A stretch of 64,000 nucleotides of DNA from Pontibacter rufus (GTDB lineage Bacteria > Bacteroidota > Bacteroidia > Cytophagales > Hymenobacteraceae), in the NCBI RefSeq assembly GCF_015694705.1, contig NZ_JADQDR010000002.1, positions 310,001 through 374,000 on the forward strand, in the 5' to 3' direction. Numbering within the stretch: position 1 is the first letter of the stretch; every line of letters starts with the position of its first letter. Made by a program: the position numbers and the translations under genes. Under the pieces are notes generated by a model. It was given only the letters and a program-made list of their open reading frames with translations, did not search any database and was not told where the DNA came from. Positions 53,020 through 61,860 of the stretch are shown piece after piece.

Positions 53020-54120
53020 TTAACTGCCCACTGCTATCCCCTCGCCGTCTGTTGATTCCAGTGACATCAGTTCTTCGGCATAGCTGACGAGTTCTTTGGC
53101 ACGGTGCGCGGCGGTATGGTTCGTCAGCACTTTTTTGCGGGCCAGTTCACCTATCATTTTGCGTTCCGACTTGCACATTTCGCACAGAAAGCGGAGCGTG
53201 TCTTTGGCAGAGTAGGCTACTAATATCTCTGTCCCGATTTCAAAAATAGAGTCCAGCCCATCCCAATAATCCGAAATAATGGGCGTGCCGCAAGCTGCTG
53301 CTTCGAACAGGCGCACGCTGGGCGAGTAGCCTGCCTTTATCATGTCGGCACGCGTAATATTCTGGGTAAAGCGCTGGCTGTTGTAAAACTTGCGGTGCTC
53401 GGCAGGCGGCAGGTGGTGGATGTATTCGGTATTGGCCGGCCATTTTATACTTGCCGGATACTGCGGGCCGGCCACCACAAAGCTGCCGCCCGGCCACTGA
53501 CGTGCGGCATCCAGCATCAGTTTTTCCAGCGGCGGCTGCCGGTCATCAGAATACGTACCGAGATAGCCTAAATCCCACTGCACCATCTCTAATTCCGGAT
53601 AGTATAAAGTCGGATCGAAGGAGCAGTATAGCGCGCGCGCCATGGGTGAGCCATACTTGCGTTCCAGCACATCCAGCGTAGGACCACCCGTAAACGAGAG
53701 GTATAAATCATACTTGGGTATGAGGTCCGGGTGCAGGTATTCGTAATCTCCGCGCTCCAGTTTGGCCAGGGTTACGGGCGTATCGATATCGTAAAAAGCT
53801 TTGATGCCCCGCGCCATTTTGCATACCCATTCGCCAACTGGCACGCCCTCCGGCACATAGGAGCCCACTATCACCATATCGGCTTCGCGCACCTGCTCCG
53901 TAAACCGGGTTTTCAGATCACTTAGCGAACTATAAAGCTCTGTTTCGCAATATTCCGGGTTGGGCAAATCGCGGCTGTTGGCGTACCAGGGCACATCGCG
54001 CTCCAGGAAAAGGATGTGATGGCCCTGATTGTTCAGCTCCCGTACCAGCCCACGGAACGTGGTGGCGTGGCCGTTGCCCCAACTGGAAGTGATAGATAAA
54101 CCGAGTATTACGATGTTCAT
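53020..54120 (-). CDS. CgeB-like glycosyltransferase, paralogue 1
   Basis: The 366-residue GT-B type protein resembles CgeB/DUF3880 glycosyltransferases. It begins MNIVILGLSITSSWGNGHATTFRG, has a central sugar-nucleotide part (YLGTYSDDRQPPLEKLML, YSPSVRLFEAAACGTPIISDYWDGLD) and ends with the signature HTAAHRAKEL shared with its two paralogues. The start overlaps the stop of the upstream paralogue by four bases (ATGA), so they are translationally coupled. There is no signal peptide or membrane helix. The donor and acceptor sugars are unknown. Confidence 0.88.
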   Translation of the reverse strand: MNIVILGLSITSSWGNGHATTFRGLVRELNNQGHHILFLERDVPWYANSRDLPNPEYCETELYSSLSDLKTRFTEQVREADMVIVGSYVPEGVPVGEWVCKMARGIKAFYDIDTPVTLAKLERGDYEYLHPDLIPKYDLYLSFTGGPTLDVLERKYGSPMARALYCSFDPTLYYPELEMVQWDLGYLGTYSDDRQPPLEKLMLDAARQWPGGSFVVAGPQYPASIKWPANTEYIHHLPPAEHRKFYNSQRFTQNITRADMIKAGYSPSVRLFEAAACGTPIISDYWDGLDSIFEIGTEILVAYSAKDTLRFLCEMCKSERKMIGELARKKVLTNHTAAHRAKELVSYAEELMSLESTDGEGIAVGS

Positions 54121-55223
54121 GCCAGTGCCTTATTTTCTTGTTTTACTTTTGCGTACAATAATTGTTCGAGCTGCCCGGCCCGGTGGCTGTAAGTATGTGC
54201 CGACAGCACCTTTGTATAAGCCGCTTCTCCGATGGCTTTGGCCTTTTCTCCGGATAAATCAGCAAGTATAGCCGCCACTTCGGCGCCATCTCTGGCTACC
54301 AGAATTTCCTTATCCGGCTCAAAGAAGAAGTCGATGCCTTCCCAGTAATCCGTAATAATGCAGGCGCCTGCACCGGCTGCCTCAAACACGCGCGTAGCCG
54401 GCGAAAAACCATAACGGGCCATACTTTCGCGGCTGATGTTGAGCACCGCTTTCGGCGTGCAGTTAAAAGCATTGTGATCTTTCGTATACACGTGGCCGAT
54501 ATACGTTATGTTGCCGCTCATGGGCTTGTCGCCCCAGCCGCTGCCGCCAATGATAAACTGCTTATCCGGCATAGTGGCCGCCGGGTTCAGGAAAAACTCT
54601 TCTACCCTGGCCTCACGATCAGGCAGGCGGTTTCCCAGAAAAGCCAGATCGCAGGCAAATTTCGGCTCCGGCGCTACGGGGTAGTGTGTGGTGGTATCGA
54701 GGGCGTTGTAAATCGGCACGCATTTCTTTGCGCCAAGTGCCTCATAAGCATTTACCACCGGATCGCCGCCGCCGTAGGTCAGTATCATGTCGTATTGCGG
54801 AATCAGCTGCAGAAACTGGTCCTCAGGGTTGTGATGTACACGATCTAAAGTAGCAGGGGCATCCACATCCCAGAAAACTACAAGCCGATCATCCGTATGC
54901 AGTTTCAGCACTTCGCGCTCCAGCAGTTCATCAAACACGCCTACGCCACTTGCTTTTACCACCACATCAGCGGCGGCAGCAGCATCCAGGCACTTGAATA
55001 CAGCTTCTTCGGTAGCTTCGTACACGACTACTTTGGCCCATTCCGGATCTTCCATGTCGCGGTTCTGCTGGCGGTCGTAGGCATCGGGTTCATAGAAAGT
55101 TACGTGGTGACCACGCTCGTTCAGCGCCCTAATGATACCTCTGTAATAAGTTGCCGCACCGTTCCAGTAGGCGGATACCAGGCTGGAGCCGAAAAAGGCG
55201 ATGTTGAGTTTTTTAGTCTTCAT
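54117..55223 (-). CDS. CgeB-like glycosyltransferase, paralogue 2
   Basis: The 368-residue GT-B type glycosyltransferase starts MKTKKLNIAFFGSSLVSAYW, with TYYRGIIRALNERGHHVTFYEPD and YGFSPATRVFEAAGAGACIITDYWEGID, and ends in HTYSHRAGQL. I chose the ATG at 55223 because MKTKKLNIAFFG is the family start; it overlaps the upstream paralogue by 11 bases. It shares the HTxxHR end signature and the general order of its two neighbours, indicating local duplication. The substrate is unknown. Confidence 0.87.
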   Translation of the reverse strand: MKTKKLNIAFFGSSLVSAYWNGAATYYRGIIRALNERGHHVTFYEPDAYDRQQNRDMEDPEWAKVVVYEATEEAVFKCLDAAAAADVVVKASGVGVFDELLEREVLKLHTDDRLVVFWDVDAPATLDRVHHNPEDQFLQLIPQYDMILTYGGGDPVVNAYEALGAKKCVPIYNALDTTTHYPVAPEPKFACDLAFLGNRLPDREARVEEFFLNPAATMPDKQFIIGGSGWGDKPMSGNITYIGHVYTKDHNAFNCTPKAVLNISRESMARYGFSPATRVFEAAGAGACIITDYWEGIDFFFEPDKEILVARDGAEVAAILADLSGEKAKAIGEAAYTKVLSAHTYSHRAGQLEQLLYAKVKQENKALA

Positions 55224-56355
55224 GCAGGGCTTGTTCTTTTGGGGTGATATAGATTTTTGAAGTTTGGATGCCCAGTTCCTCACATATTTTCTCCAGCTCA
55301 TTTACACGGTGGGCACAGGTGTGGCGGCTGCGGATAGTTTGAAGGCCATGATCTGCCACTTCTTTAGCTTTCTCGGGGTTGTTCAGAATGGTTTGCAGTT
55401 GCTGCTTCATTTCCTCGCCGGTGCGGGCCACCAGAAAATCTTTGCCCGGCGTAAAGAGATGTTCGGCATCATCCCAGGGAGATGAAATCAGCGGAATGCC
55501 GCAGGCCAGCGCCTCAAACGGCCGGATAGTCGGGATGCCCGGCAGCGCCTCCACATAAGGCCGGCGCGGCACATGCACAGTTACTTTATACCTGGCAAAT
55601 TCCTCCGGCGCTTTGTAATTAGGCAGCCAGCCGCCGTATTCGACACCGGCATCGGCCAGGGCTTTGCGGGCGTGTTCGGGGTAACGGACACCGTAAATTT
55701 TAGCTTTCAGTCCCAGTTCCTTTACTGGCCTGATCAGAAACTCGTGTAGTTCAGCGGTGCGTTCTTCGTCGCCCCAGTTGCCTATCCAGATTAAATCCCC
55801 GTCATACCCGGTGCGCTCATGTGGGTAAAACACGGACGTATCAGCGGCTTCGTGCCAGGTCCAGGCCTTATCGGCCCAACCCTCCTGCAAGTATAAATCG
55901 CGGATTTTCCGACCGAAAGCCAGCACACCATCATAATGCGTCAGGTCATACTTGGCCATACTCTCCCGCTCGGTTACGGCGCGGTGGTGTGTGTCGTGGA
56001 AGAGCAATTTATACTTGCCACCATTGGCGCGGTGTTCGCCGATGCGTTTTACCAGTTCGTGATCGTTCCATTCGTGCACCAGCACCAGGTCTGCGTTTTT
56101 CAGAACAGCATCCAAATCTATACTTTCTAAAGTATAAAAGTTGGTGCTGATACCGGGATAATATTGCTGCAGTTCATCGAGCTTCTCTTTCCCGTAGCCG
56201 TCTACCAGGTTTTGCAGGCTCCAGCCATCCTCCGGCTCGTATACTTTCACGTTGTGTCCCCGCTTCTCCAGCTCCCGCACAATGCCCCGCAGAAAATGCG
56301 CGTTGCCATGGTTCCAGTCAGAAAGTATAGAGTGGTAGAAAAGCGTAATGTTCAT
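55213..56355 (-). CDS. CgeB-like glycosyltransferase, paralogue 3
   Basis: The 380-residue GT-B type glycosyltransferase starts MNITLFYHSILSDWNHGNAH and has REEL-type N-terminal alternation (FLRGIVRELEKRGHNVKVYEPEDGW), GTYRPFEALACGIPLISSPWDDAEHLFTPG-like donor-binding residues, and the end signature HTCAHRVNEL. It is the most divergent of the three and is followed upstream by a 230-base gap with a repeat. The substrate is unknown. Confidence 0.87.
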   Translation of the reverse strand: MNITLFYHSILSDWNHGNAHFLRGIVRELEKRGHNVKVYEPEDGWSLQNLVDGYGKEKLDELQQYYPGISTNFYTLESIDLDAVLKNADLVLVHEWNDHELVKRIGEHRANGGKYKLLFHDTHHRAVTERESMAKYDLTHYDGVLAFGRKIRDLYLQEGWADKAWTWHEAADTSVFYPHERTGYDGDLIWIGNWGDEERTAELHEFLIRPVKELGLKAKIYGVRYPEHARKALADAGVEYGGWLPNYKAPEEFARYKVTVHVPRRPYVEALPGIPTIRPFEALACGIPLISSPWDDAEHLFTPGKDFLVARTGEEMKQQLQTILNNPEKAKEVADHGLQTIRSRHTCAHRVNELEKICEELGIQTSKIYITPKEQALHED

Positions 56356-56468
56356 GTGGTTGTTGCTTGTTTATTGCTGATTGTTTGTCTGGCGCAAGTC
56401 TTAAACGAAGTGTGACTTGTGCCTTTAAATAAAAGCAAGTCTTTAGACTTGCATAAACCACCTTCGCC

Positions 56469-56560
56469 GCTGGTGCGAGCTTGCAGGCTCGTACTTTTAA
56501 CGGAATAGCTTTGAGGCTCTAACTGTTATAGTGAGGAACGAACTGCAAGCTCACACCAGC
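56469..56560. repeat. Diverged copy of the GCTGGTGCGAGCTTGCAG repeat
   Basis: The arms near 56469-56494 and 56535-56560 (ending AGCTCACACCAGC) are complementary with a few mismatches. It has the same core as the perfect repeat at 52908-52984, with a different loop. It lies in the gap between the third CgeB-like gene and the GT4 gene. Confidence 0.75.
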
Positions 56561-56584
56561 AGTGTTCAGTTATAGCTCAGTCAT

Positions 56585-57694
56585 TTAAATCGTTTGCGCT
56601 GATACTGCCTGCCTGAGCACCTGCCGGTATACGTGGTCATAGTCCTGGCCCATGGGGTCTGAAGTATAGCCGTGAGAGCGTTTGATGGCGCGCATGGCCA
56701 TGATGTTGCGGGCAAACTCATCTTCAATCAGATTGTTGATGGTGTCACGCAGTTCATCGGCATTGGCAGGATCTACGTACCGGGCAGCATTGCCCCACAC
56801 TTCAGCCAGGCTATCGGTTTTGCCTACCACCAATGCGCAACCCGACATGGCAGCTTCCAGAATAGTTAAGCCAAATGGCTCATACTTGGCCGGCAAGGCA
56901 TAAACAGAGGCTCTGGACAACCAGTCCGACACTTCCTTCTCAGTTAATTGTCCCAGAAAATGAACATTTTCCAGTTCTACTTCTTTGCCGGTAGCCGGGT
57001 GCTTTGCATCGCCGGCGATGTATACGGGCCATTGTAGATCAGAAGCGATGTGTGCCAGCAGGGAGATATTTTTAGCCTCATCCCAAACGCGGCCCATGCT
57101 GAACACGAAAGGCTCTTTTTTGCCAAACTGAAAGCTGTGCTGGCGACGGCCATTGTAAATAACTGTGCGCGCTTTAAACGGGCCATATAGGTTTTCAGCC
57201 TGGTGCATCATGGCCTGTGTAGGCGCCACTACCATATCTGCTGCCTGCAGGCTGCGTGTCACCATTTCCCTGTACTTGTTCCATTCCTGCGGCGCTTCCT
57301 CATCTTTTACCGCCCGCCACCACGACATTACACAGGAATGCACCACCACGATTACCGGCACGCCCCAGTTCAGGTGACCATGTACCAGCCCGTTAAGGTG
57401 CACCAGACCGGGCTGCACCTGGTCGCGCAGTTCCAGCAGCCACTCACCCGCTTTCTCCACATCTTCCCAAGGGTTGTCCATCCATTCCAGCTTGTAGCTG
57501 CTTTCGTAGATAGTCAGGTTAGCGATTTCATCAGCTTCACGGTGCTGCTCTTCCGTTAAAGGCGCACCCATGGTGGCCAGTGCTACCTGCGTTCCGAAGG
57601 GCGCGAGTGCGCGTATCAGTTCCAGGGTATAATTCCAGACACCGCCCATGGTATCCGTTGTCATCAATATCTTTGCAGGATGCTGTGCGTCCAT
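56585..57694 (-). CDS. Glycosyltransferase family 4 protein
   Basis: The 369-residue GT-B retaining glycosyltransferase has an N-terminal acceptor domain with ILMTTDTMGGVWNYTLELIRAL and the GVPVIVVVHSCVMSWWRAVKDEE segment, and a donor domain with FVFSMGRVWDEAKNISLL and the E-x7-E motif EPFGLTILEAAMSGCALV. MDTMGGVW and the tryptophan-rich acceptor loop are unlike the CgeB paralogues. The four-base gap to the next gene shows operon membership. It probably adds one sugar to the cluster product. Confidence 0.9.
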   Translation of the reverse strand: MDAQHPAKILMTTDTMGGVWNYTLELIRALAPFGTQVALATMGAPLTEEQHREADEIANLTIYESSYKLEWMDNPWEDVEKAGEWLLELRDQVQPGLVHLNGLVHGHLNWGVPVIVVVHSCVMSWWRAVKDEEAPQEWNKYREMVTRSLQAADMVVAPTQAMMHQAENLYGPFKARTVIYNGRRQHSFQFGKKEPFVFSMGRVWDEAKNISLLAHIASDLQWPVYIAGDAKHPATGKEVELENVHFLGQLTEKEVSDWLSRASVYALPAKYEPFGLTILEAAMSGCALVVGKTDSLAEVWGNAARYVDPANADELRDTINNLIEDEFARNIMAMRAIKRSHGYTSDPMGQDYDHVYRQVLRQAVSAQTI

Positions 57695-57697
57695 TCT

Positions 57698-58738
57698 TTA
57701 TCTTCCGTAAATTTTATCCAATACTTCTGCTACTTTCACAAACTCTTCTGCCTCCTCACTAAAGCCTTCGCCCTTCGCCAGCCGTTCAGCCCAAGCCACC
57801 CCTGCCCTACCCGACCATTCATCAGGCGGAGAAGTCAGGCGTTCAGTTTTAGTGCCGTAGTAGCGCTCAGCTACGAAATCGTAAAAAGAACCGTTAATGT
57901 TTTTCAGAGCCACTCCGCCGTTGGTACCATAAAATGTGGCACCGATGATGGCCTCCTGTCCGGCGGGCAGGTTCCAGGAACAGCTGAGCTGGATATGTGT
58001 GTTTCCCTTGAGTTCTATACTTGCCGTAGCGTAATCTTCCACTTTGCCCTCGCCCATATCAATCGGCTTTCCTTTGGCAAACAGCTGGCTATGCACTTCT
58101 TTTACCTGCGGGAAATTCATGGCCCACAGCGCCAGATCCACTAAGTGTACACCCAAATCGATTACGCAGCCGCCGCCGGATAATTTTGGCTCATAAAACC
58201 AGGCCTTATCAGGTCCATAAGCGTTATGGAATACCAGTTCGATGGCGTATACTTGCCCCAACTCACCGCTTTGCACCACCTGGTATACCTGCTGCATCGC
58301 CTCTGTAAAACGATAAGATAAATCTACACCCAGCAGTTTGTTGTTGCGGCGGGCGGCCTCTACTACCCGTCTCGTTTCCTCGGCATTGCGGCCCAGCGGC
58401 TTCTGGCAAAAAACGGATTTACCTGCTTCCAGCGCCAGTTCACTTTGTTCAGCATGAAAGGCGCTTGGTGTGGCAATCACCACCCCGTCTACTTCCGGTT
58501 CGCTGATGATGGCTTCGAGGGAATTTACCTGCCTTGCTTCGGGTGCACTTTTCAGGGCTTCTTCGGCATTCTGCGGGGTAGTATCGGCTACGTACAAAAT
58601 ATCGCCGGCGTTATGCTTTGCAATCACCTCCATGCGGTTCCGGCCAATCCAGCCGACGCCCAGGAAGCCGAGCTTTGGTTTAGAAGTTGAGGAAGTATTT
58701 GAAGTTTTGTGCTTGTTATCAAGTATAGTTTCCGACAT
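57698..58738 (-). CDS. Gfo/Idh/MocA-family oxidoreductase
   Basis: The 346-residue NAD(P)-dependent sugar oxidoreductase has the Rossmann motif GFLGVGWIGRNR (24-35), the FCQKPLGRNAEET segment (the EKP-like lysine), and GGCVIDLGVHLVDLALW (family histidine). It could oxidise or epimerise the sugar handled by the cluster. It is in an operon, with a gap of three bases to the MDR dehydrogenase upstream and four to the GT4 gene downstream. Confidence 0.92.
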   Translation of the reverse strand: MSETILDNKHKTSNTSSTSKPKLGFLGVGWIGRNRMEVIAKHNAGDILYVADTTPQNAEEALKSAPEARQVNSLEAIISEPEVDGVVIATPSAFHAEQSELALEAGKSVFCQKPLGRNAEETRRVVEAARRNNKLLGVDLSYRFTEAMQQVYQVVQSGELGQVYAIELVFHNAYGPDKAWFYEPKLSGGGCVIDLGVHLVDLALWAMNFPQVKEVHSQLFAKGKPIDMGEGKVEDYATASIELKGNTHIQLSCSWNLPAGQEAIIGATFYGTNGGVALKNINGSFYDFVAERYYGTKTERLTSPPDEWSGRAGVAWAERLAKGEGFSEEAEEFVKVAEVLDKIYGR

Positions 58739-58740
58739 GG

Positions 58741-59751
58741 TTAGTACGTTATAAGGGCTTTCACAAATCCATCGGGACGTCTTGCCAGGGCACCAAATGC
58801 TTCCGCGATGTTATCCATCGCATAAGTATGGGTATAGAGCTTCTCCGGTTTGATAATGCCACTTTCTACGGCTGTTATGGCTGCTTTTATACCTTTGATA
58901 TATTCCTGCGGGTCGCGCTCGTGGGCGTTGATGACGTCCAGTCCGCGCCAGTTCCAGAGCTGTACGTTTACCTGGCGCATACCATCCTGGTGGAAACCGG
59001 CGATGATGAGTTTGCCACGCTCGGCACATAACTCGCCAGCCAGGTTTAGCGGCCACTCTTTTCCGGTGCACTCTACTACGCGTTCGCAGAAGCTTCCGTT
59101 GGTGAGTTCCTTTACTTTTTCGATAATTTTATAGTGATCATCCATTGGAATGACTTCATCTGCACCGCAGGCTTTTGCTGTTTCCAGGGAGAACTCCCGC
59201 TGCGATATGGCAATAACTCTGGCACCGGCATGTTTGGCCAGTTGCACCAGCAGCGCCCCCAGAAAGCCTATACCAAGTATAGCTACTGTCTGACCTTCGG
59301 CAATATCGCTGCGCTTAAAAATATTCATGGCGCAGCCCAGCGGCTCACCAGGGAAAGGCTTTCCTGCCAGCGTGTCCGGCAACTTCACTACCTTATCGGC
59401 ATCAGCCATATCGTAGGCAGCATAGGCGTTGTAAGAAAGCGCCGCCACCCGATCGCCGGGCTGCACGTTGTTCACACCTTCGCCCACTGCATCCACCACG
59501 CCCCAGCCTTCGTGGCCTGGGTTGCCGGCATCTGCCGGGTAGCTGAACCACTCGCGGCCTTCCCACACTGGTATGTTGGAGGCACAAAGCCCGCAGCCTT
59601 CCAGTCGGATTCGCACCTGCCCGGCTCCCGGCTGCGGCATGTTTATTTTCTGTATTTCAACAGCTTTTGGCGCTGTAATCACAGCGGCTTTCATCGTGGT
59701 AGCCTCAATATCGGCTCCTGTCTTGTGTTCTGTTGTAAGCGTATCTTGCAT
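58741..59751 (-). CDS. Zinc-type alcohol dehydrogenase (MDR family)
   Basis: The 336-residue medium-chain dehydrogenase has catalytic-zinc C56 in EGCGLCASN, H80/E81 in GHEGWG, and NAD-binding AILGIGFLGALLVQLAK. The structural-zinc four-cysteine lobe is absent (AALSYNAYAAYDMADADK occupies that region), as in some sugar or threonine-type dehydrogenases. A start at the later ATG (residue 20, MKAAVITAPKAVEIQK) is possible and fits the family better. The gene is four bases from the fusion upstream. It is probably a sugar-modifying dehydrogenase. Confidence 0.9.
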   Translation of the reverse strand: MQDTLTTEHKTGADIEATTMKAAVITAPKAVEIQKINMPQPGAGQVRIRLEGCGLCASNIPVWEGREWFSYPADAGNPGHEGWGVVDAVGEGVNNVQPGDRVAALSYNAYAAYDMADADKVVKLPDTLAGKPFPGEPLGCAMNIFKRSDIAEGQTVAILGIGFLGALLVQLAKHAGARVIAISQREFSLETAKACGADEVIPMDDHYKIIEKVKELTNGSFCERVVECTGKEWPLNLAGELCAERGKLIIAGFHQDGMRQVNVQLWNWRGLDVINAHERDPQEYIKGIKAAITAVESGIIKPEKLYTHTYAMDNIAEAFGALARRPDGFVKALITY

Positions 59752-59754
59752 TAG

Positions 59755-61809
59755 TTAAGCTAGTGCTACTTTTTTAGCAGGTTCTGTTCTTTGGTTTTCA
59801 GTTGATAAGATTTCCGGCACTTCCAGCCCGCGGTTTTCGCAGAGCCACTGGTACAGTTTGGCTACGCCCTCCTGCACGTTATGTTTCGGATACCAACCAG
59901 TAGCTTCCTGAAATTTACGCGTATCGGATACGTAATAATGCTGGTCACCGGGTCGCCAGTCGCCGAACTTAAGCGGAATTTCGTTCCCTCTGTACTTGCC
60001 AATAGTCTTAAGAAGCTCCAGCAAGCTTACTGTATTTTCAGGGCCTCCGCCAATATTAAAGGCTTGTGCTTTTGTTTGATGGATGTTTTCTTTTGCCAGC
60101 AGGAAAGCATCTACCAAATCTTCTACAAAGAGAATATCGCGCACCTGCTTGCCGTCGCCGTAAATGTTTATCGGTTCATCCTCAATGGCTTTGATGGCAA
60201 AGTGTGCCACCCAGCCCTGATCTTCGTTACCATACTGGTGCGGACCATAGATACAGCTCATCCGGAACACTGCCAGGGGCAGGTTGTAGGTGCGGGCGTA
60301 GTCTATCACATACTGATCGGCAGCGCCTTTGGAGCAACCGTAAGGGCTATGAAAATCCAGTGGCCGCGCCTCGCTGATACCATGGTTTTTGATGTTTGTT
60401 TCTGCCGGATAGTAACGCGAACCGTTGGATATAAATTTGAGATCTTCGAGGCCGCCGTATACTTTGTTGGTAGAGGTAAACACCAGCGGCGGCGGGTTAT
60501 CTTGTGCGCGGATCGCTTCCAGCACATTGATGATGCCGCGTGCGTTGTTCTCAAAATCATTGATAGGGAAATCCAGAGAAGTGGTTACAGCTACCTGTGC
60601 AGCAAAATGAAATACTGCCTCAGCCTTTTTCATCACATGGCGTACTGTTTGCAAATCGCGGATATCGCCTACGTATACTTCGAGCTTGTCGGGGTAGGTA
60701 TCGTGTAGCCATTTGAGGTTTTGCTCCACCCCGTCGCGGGAGAGGCTGTCGAATACCAGCACACGTTTGCCCTGCTCCAGCAGGCGCTTGGCCATGTTGG
60801 TGCCCACAAATCCTGCTCCGCCGGTTATCAACGTATAAGGCTCCGAGTTTTCATCTATAGTACGTTTGATGTAATCGAGGCTTTCGAGTTTTTCAATGCC
60901 ATGTTTCGCCCACAGCCTGTAAAGCAGCTTAGAGGAGCCATCCGATTTCTTCAGACCGAAATGATACTCGCGTTCATCTACATGAAAGCCACCAACGGTT
61001 GGCAAACTGGCATCCAGGTCCTGGAGGCCGTACCAGTAGACGCGCGTTACATCTGCCTGCAGGGCAGCTTTAAACTCCTGCAGTTGCTTATACTCATCGT
61101 GCTGCCAGGTAGAGAAACCGGCTTCGGTAATCCATAATTCGGCAGTGCCGTTGTGCTGTGCCATCACCTCACGTACCGCTTTGATGTTCTCTTCCCAACC
61201 GTCCCACATCTGATCAAACACATCCGGAAACCCGTGTATACCCACTGCATCAATGTACTGCATCACGCCGCGCTCGTACATGGTATGCAGGAAATTGGGA
61301 TCAATGGGACTCATGCCACCTAGCAGCACTTTCTTGCCGCGTTGCTTACACCAGTAAGCTGCGCCACCTACCATTTCGGCAAACTTAAACCAGCCATAGT
61401 CCAAGGTAAAGTCATACTCTACTTTGTTATTAGGCTCATTCCAGAGTTCCACCCATTCAAAATGCTCGCCCATGTCAGTAATGAACACGTCGAGGAAATC
61501 GGCATAGGCTTTTTTATCTTTTGGCGGAGCCGAGGTGCGGGGCCGCTCGGCTATAGACGGGGGCGTGTAGAGAAAGCAGGGCAGCACGTTCACTTCGCTG
61601 GCCAGTGTCGGAATAAGCCAGTTGTACCATGCTTTGCCTTCCTGGGTATAATAATCCGCCCACGATACGCCGGTTCTGAGTTCTGTGACGCCCAGTTCTT
61701 TTAAATCCGCAAGTGTTTGCGCTACGCGTTCGTGCTCCCCAATCCGGAACCACTCTACCAGTCCGACGATGGGGAGCGACTCTTTACTATTTGCCTTTTC
61801 TATCTTCAT
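59755..61809 (-). CDS. Fusion: clan-A glycoside hydrolase domain + CDP-paratose 2-epimerase-like domain
   Basis: The protein has 684 residues. Residues about 12-305 form a TIM-barrel glycoside-hydrolase domain with the clan-A pattern: acid/base E125 in WNEPNN, nucleophile E229 in WITEAGFS, plus GMSPIDPNFL and YWYGLQDLD. Residues 325-684 form an extended SDR: TGGAGFVGTN (329-338), AAQVAVTTSLDFP, STNKVYGG, Y490-x3-K494 in SPYGCSKGAADQY, and RMSCIYGPHQYGNEDQGW, typical of CDP-paratose/tyvelose epimerases. There is no signal peptide, so the hydrolase half is cytoplasmic. It could hydrolyse or transglycosylate a glycoside whose sugar is then epimerised; this is inference. It sits mid-operon. Confidence 0.88.
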   Translation of the reverse strand: MKIEKANSKESLPIVGLVEWFRIGEHERVAQTLADLKELGVTELRTGVSWADYYTQEGKAWYNWLIPTLASEVNVLPCFLYTPPSIAERPRTSAPPKDKKAYADFLDVFITDMGEHFEWVELWNEPNNKVEYDFTLDYGWFKFAEMVGGAAYWCKQRGKKVLLGGMSPIDPNFLHTMYERGVMQYIDAVGIHGFPDVFDQMWDGWEENIKAVREVMAQHNGTAELWITEAGFSTWQHDEYKQLQEFKAALQADVTRVYWYGLQDLDASLPTVGGFHVDEREYHFGLKKSDGSSKLLYRLWAKHGIEKLESLDYIKRTIDENSEPYTLITGGAGFVGTNMAKRLLEQGKRVLVFDSLSRDGVEQNLKWLHDTYPDKLEVYVGDIRDLQTVRHVMKKAEAVFHFAAQVAVTTSLDFPINDFENNARGIINVLEAIRAQDNPPPLVFTSTNKVYGGLEDLKFISNGSRYYPAETNIKNHGISEARPLDFHSPYGCSKGAADQYVIDYARTYNLPLAVFRMSCIYGPHQYGNEDQGWVAHFAIKAIEDEPINIYGDGKQVRDILFVEDLVDAFLLAKENIHQTKAQAFNIGGGPENTVSLLELLKTIGKYRGNEIPLKFGDWRPGDQHYYVSDTRKFQEATGWYPKHNVQEGVAKLYQWLCENRGLEVPEILSTENQRTEPAKKVALA

Positions 61810-61860
61810 TGTTCTGATAATTCATTCATTAAAAATGGGTGCGGGTGCTGTTTTCGCCTC

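Noticed and set aside
59881..60708. 275-codon plus-strand frame over the GH-epimerase fusion
   Set aside because: It is the antisense of a strongly supported gene, with no motifs.
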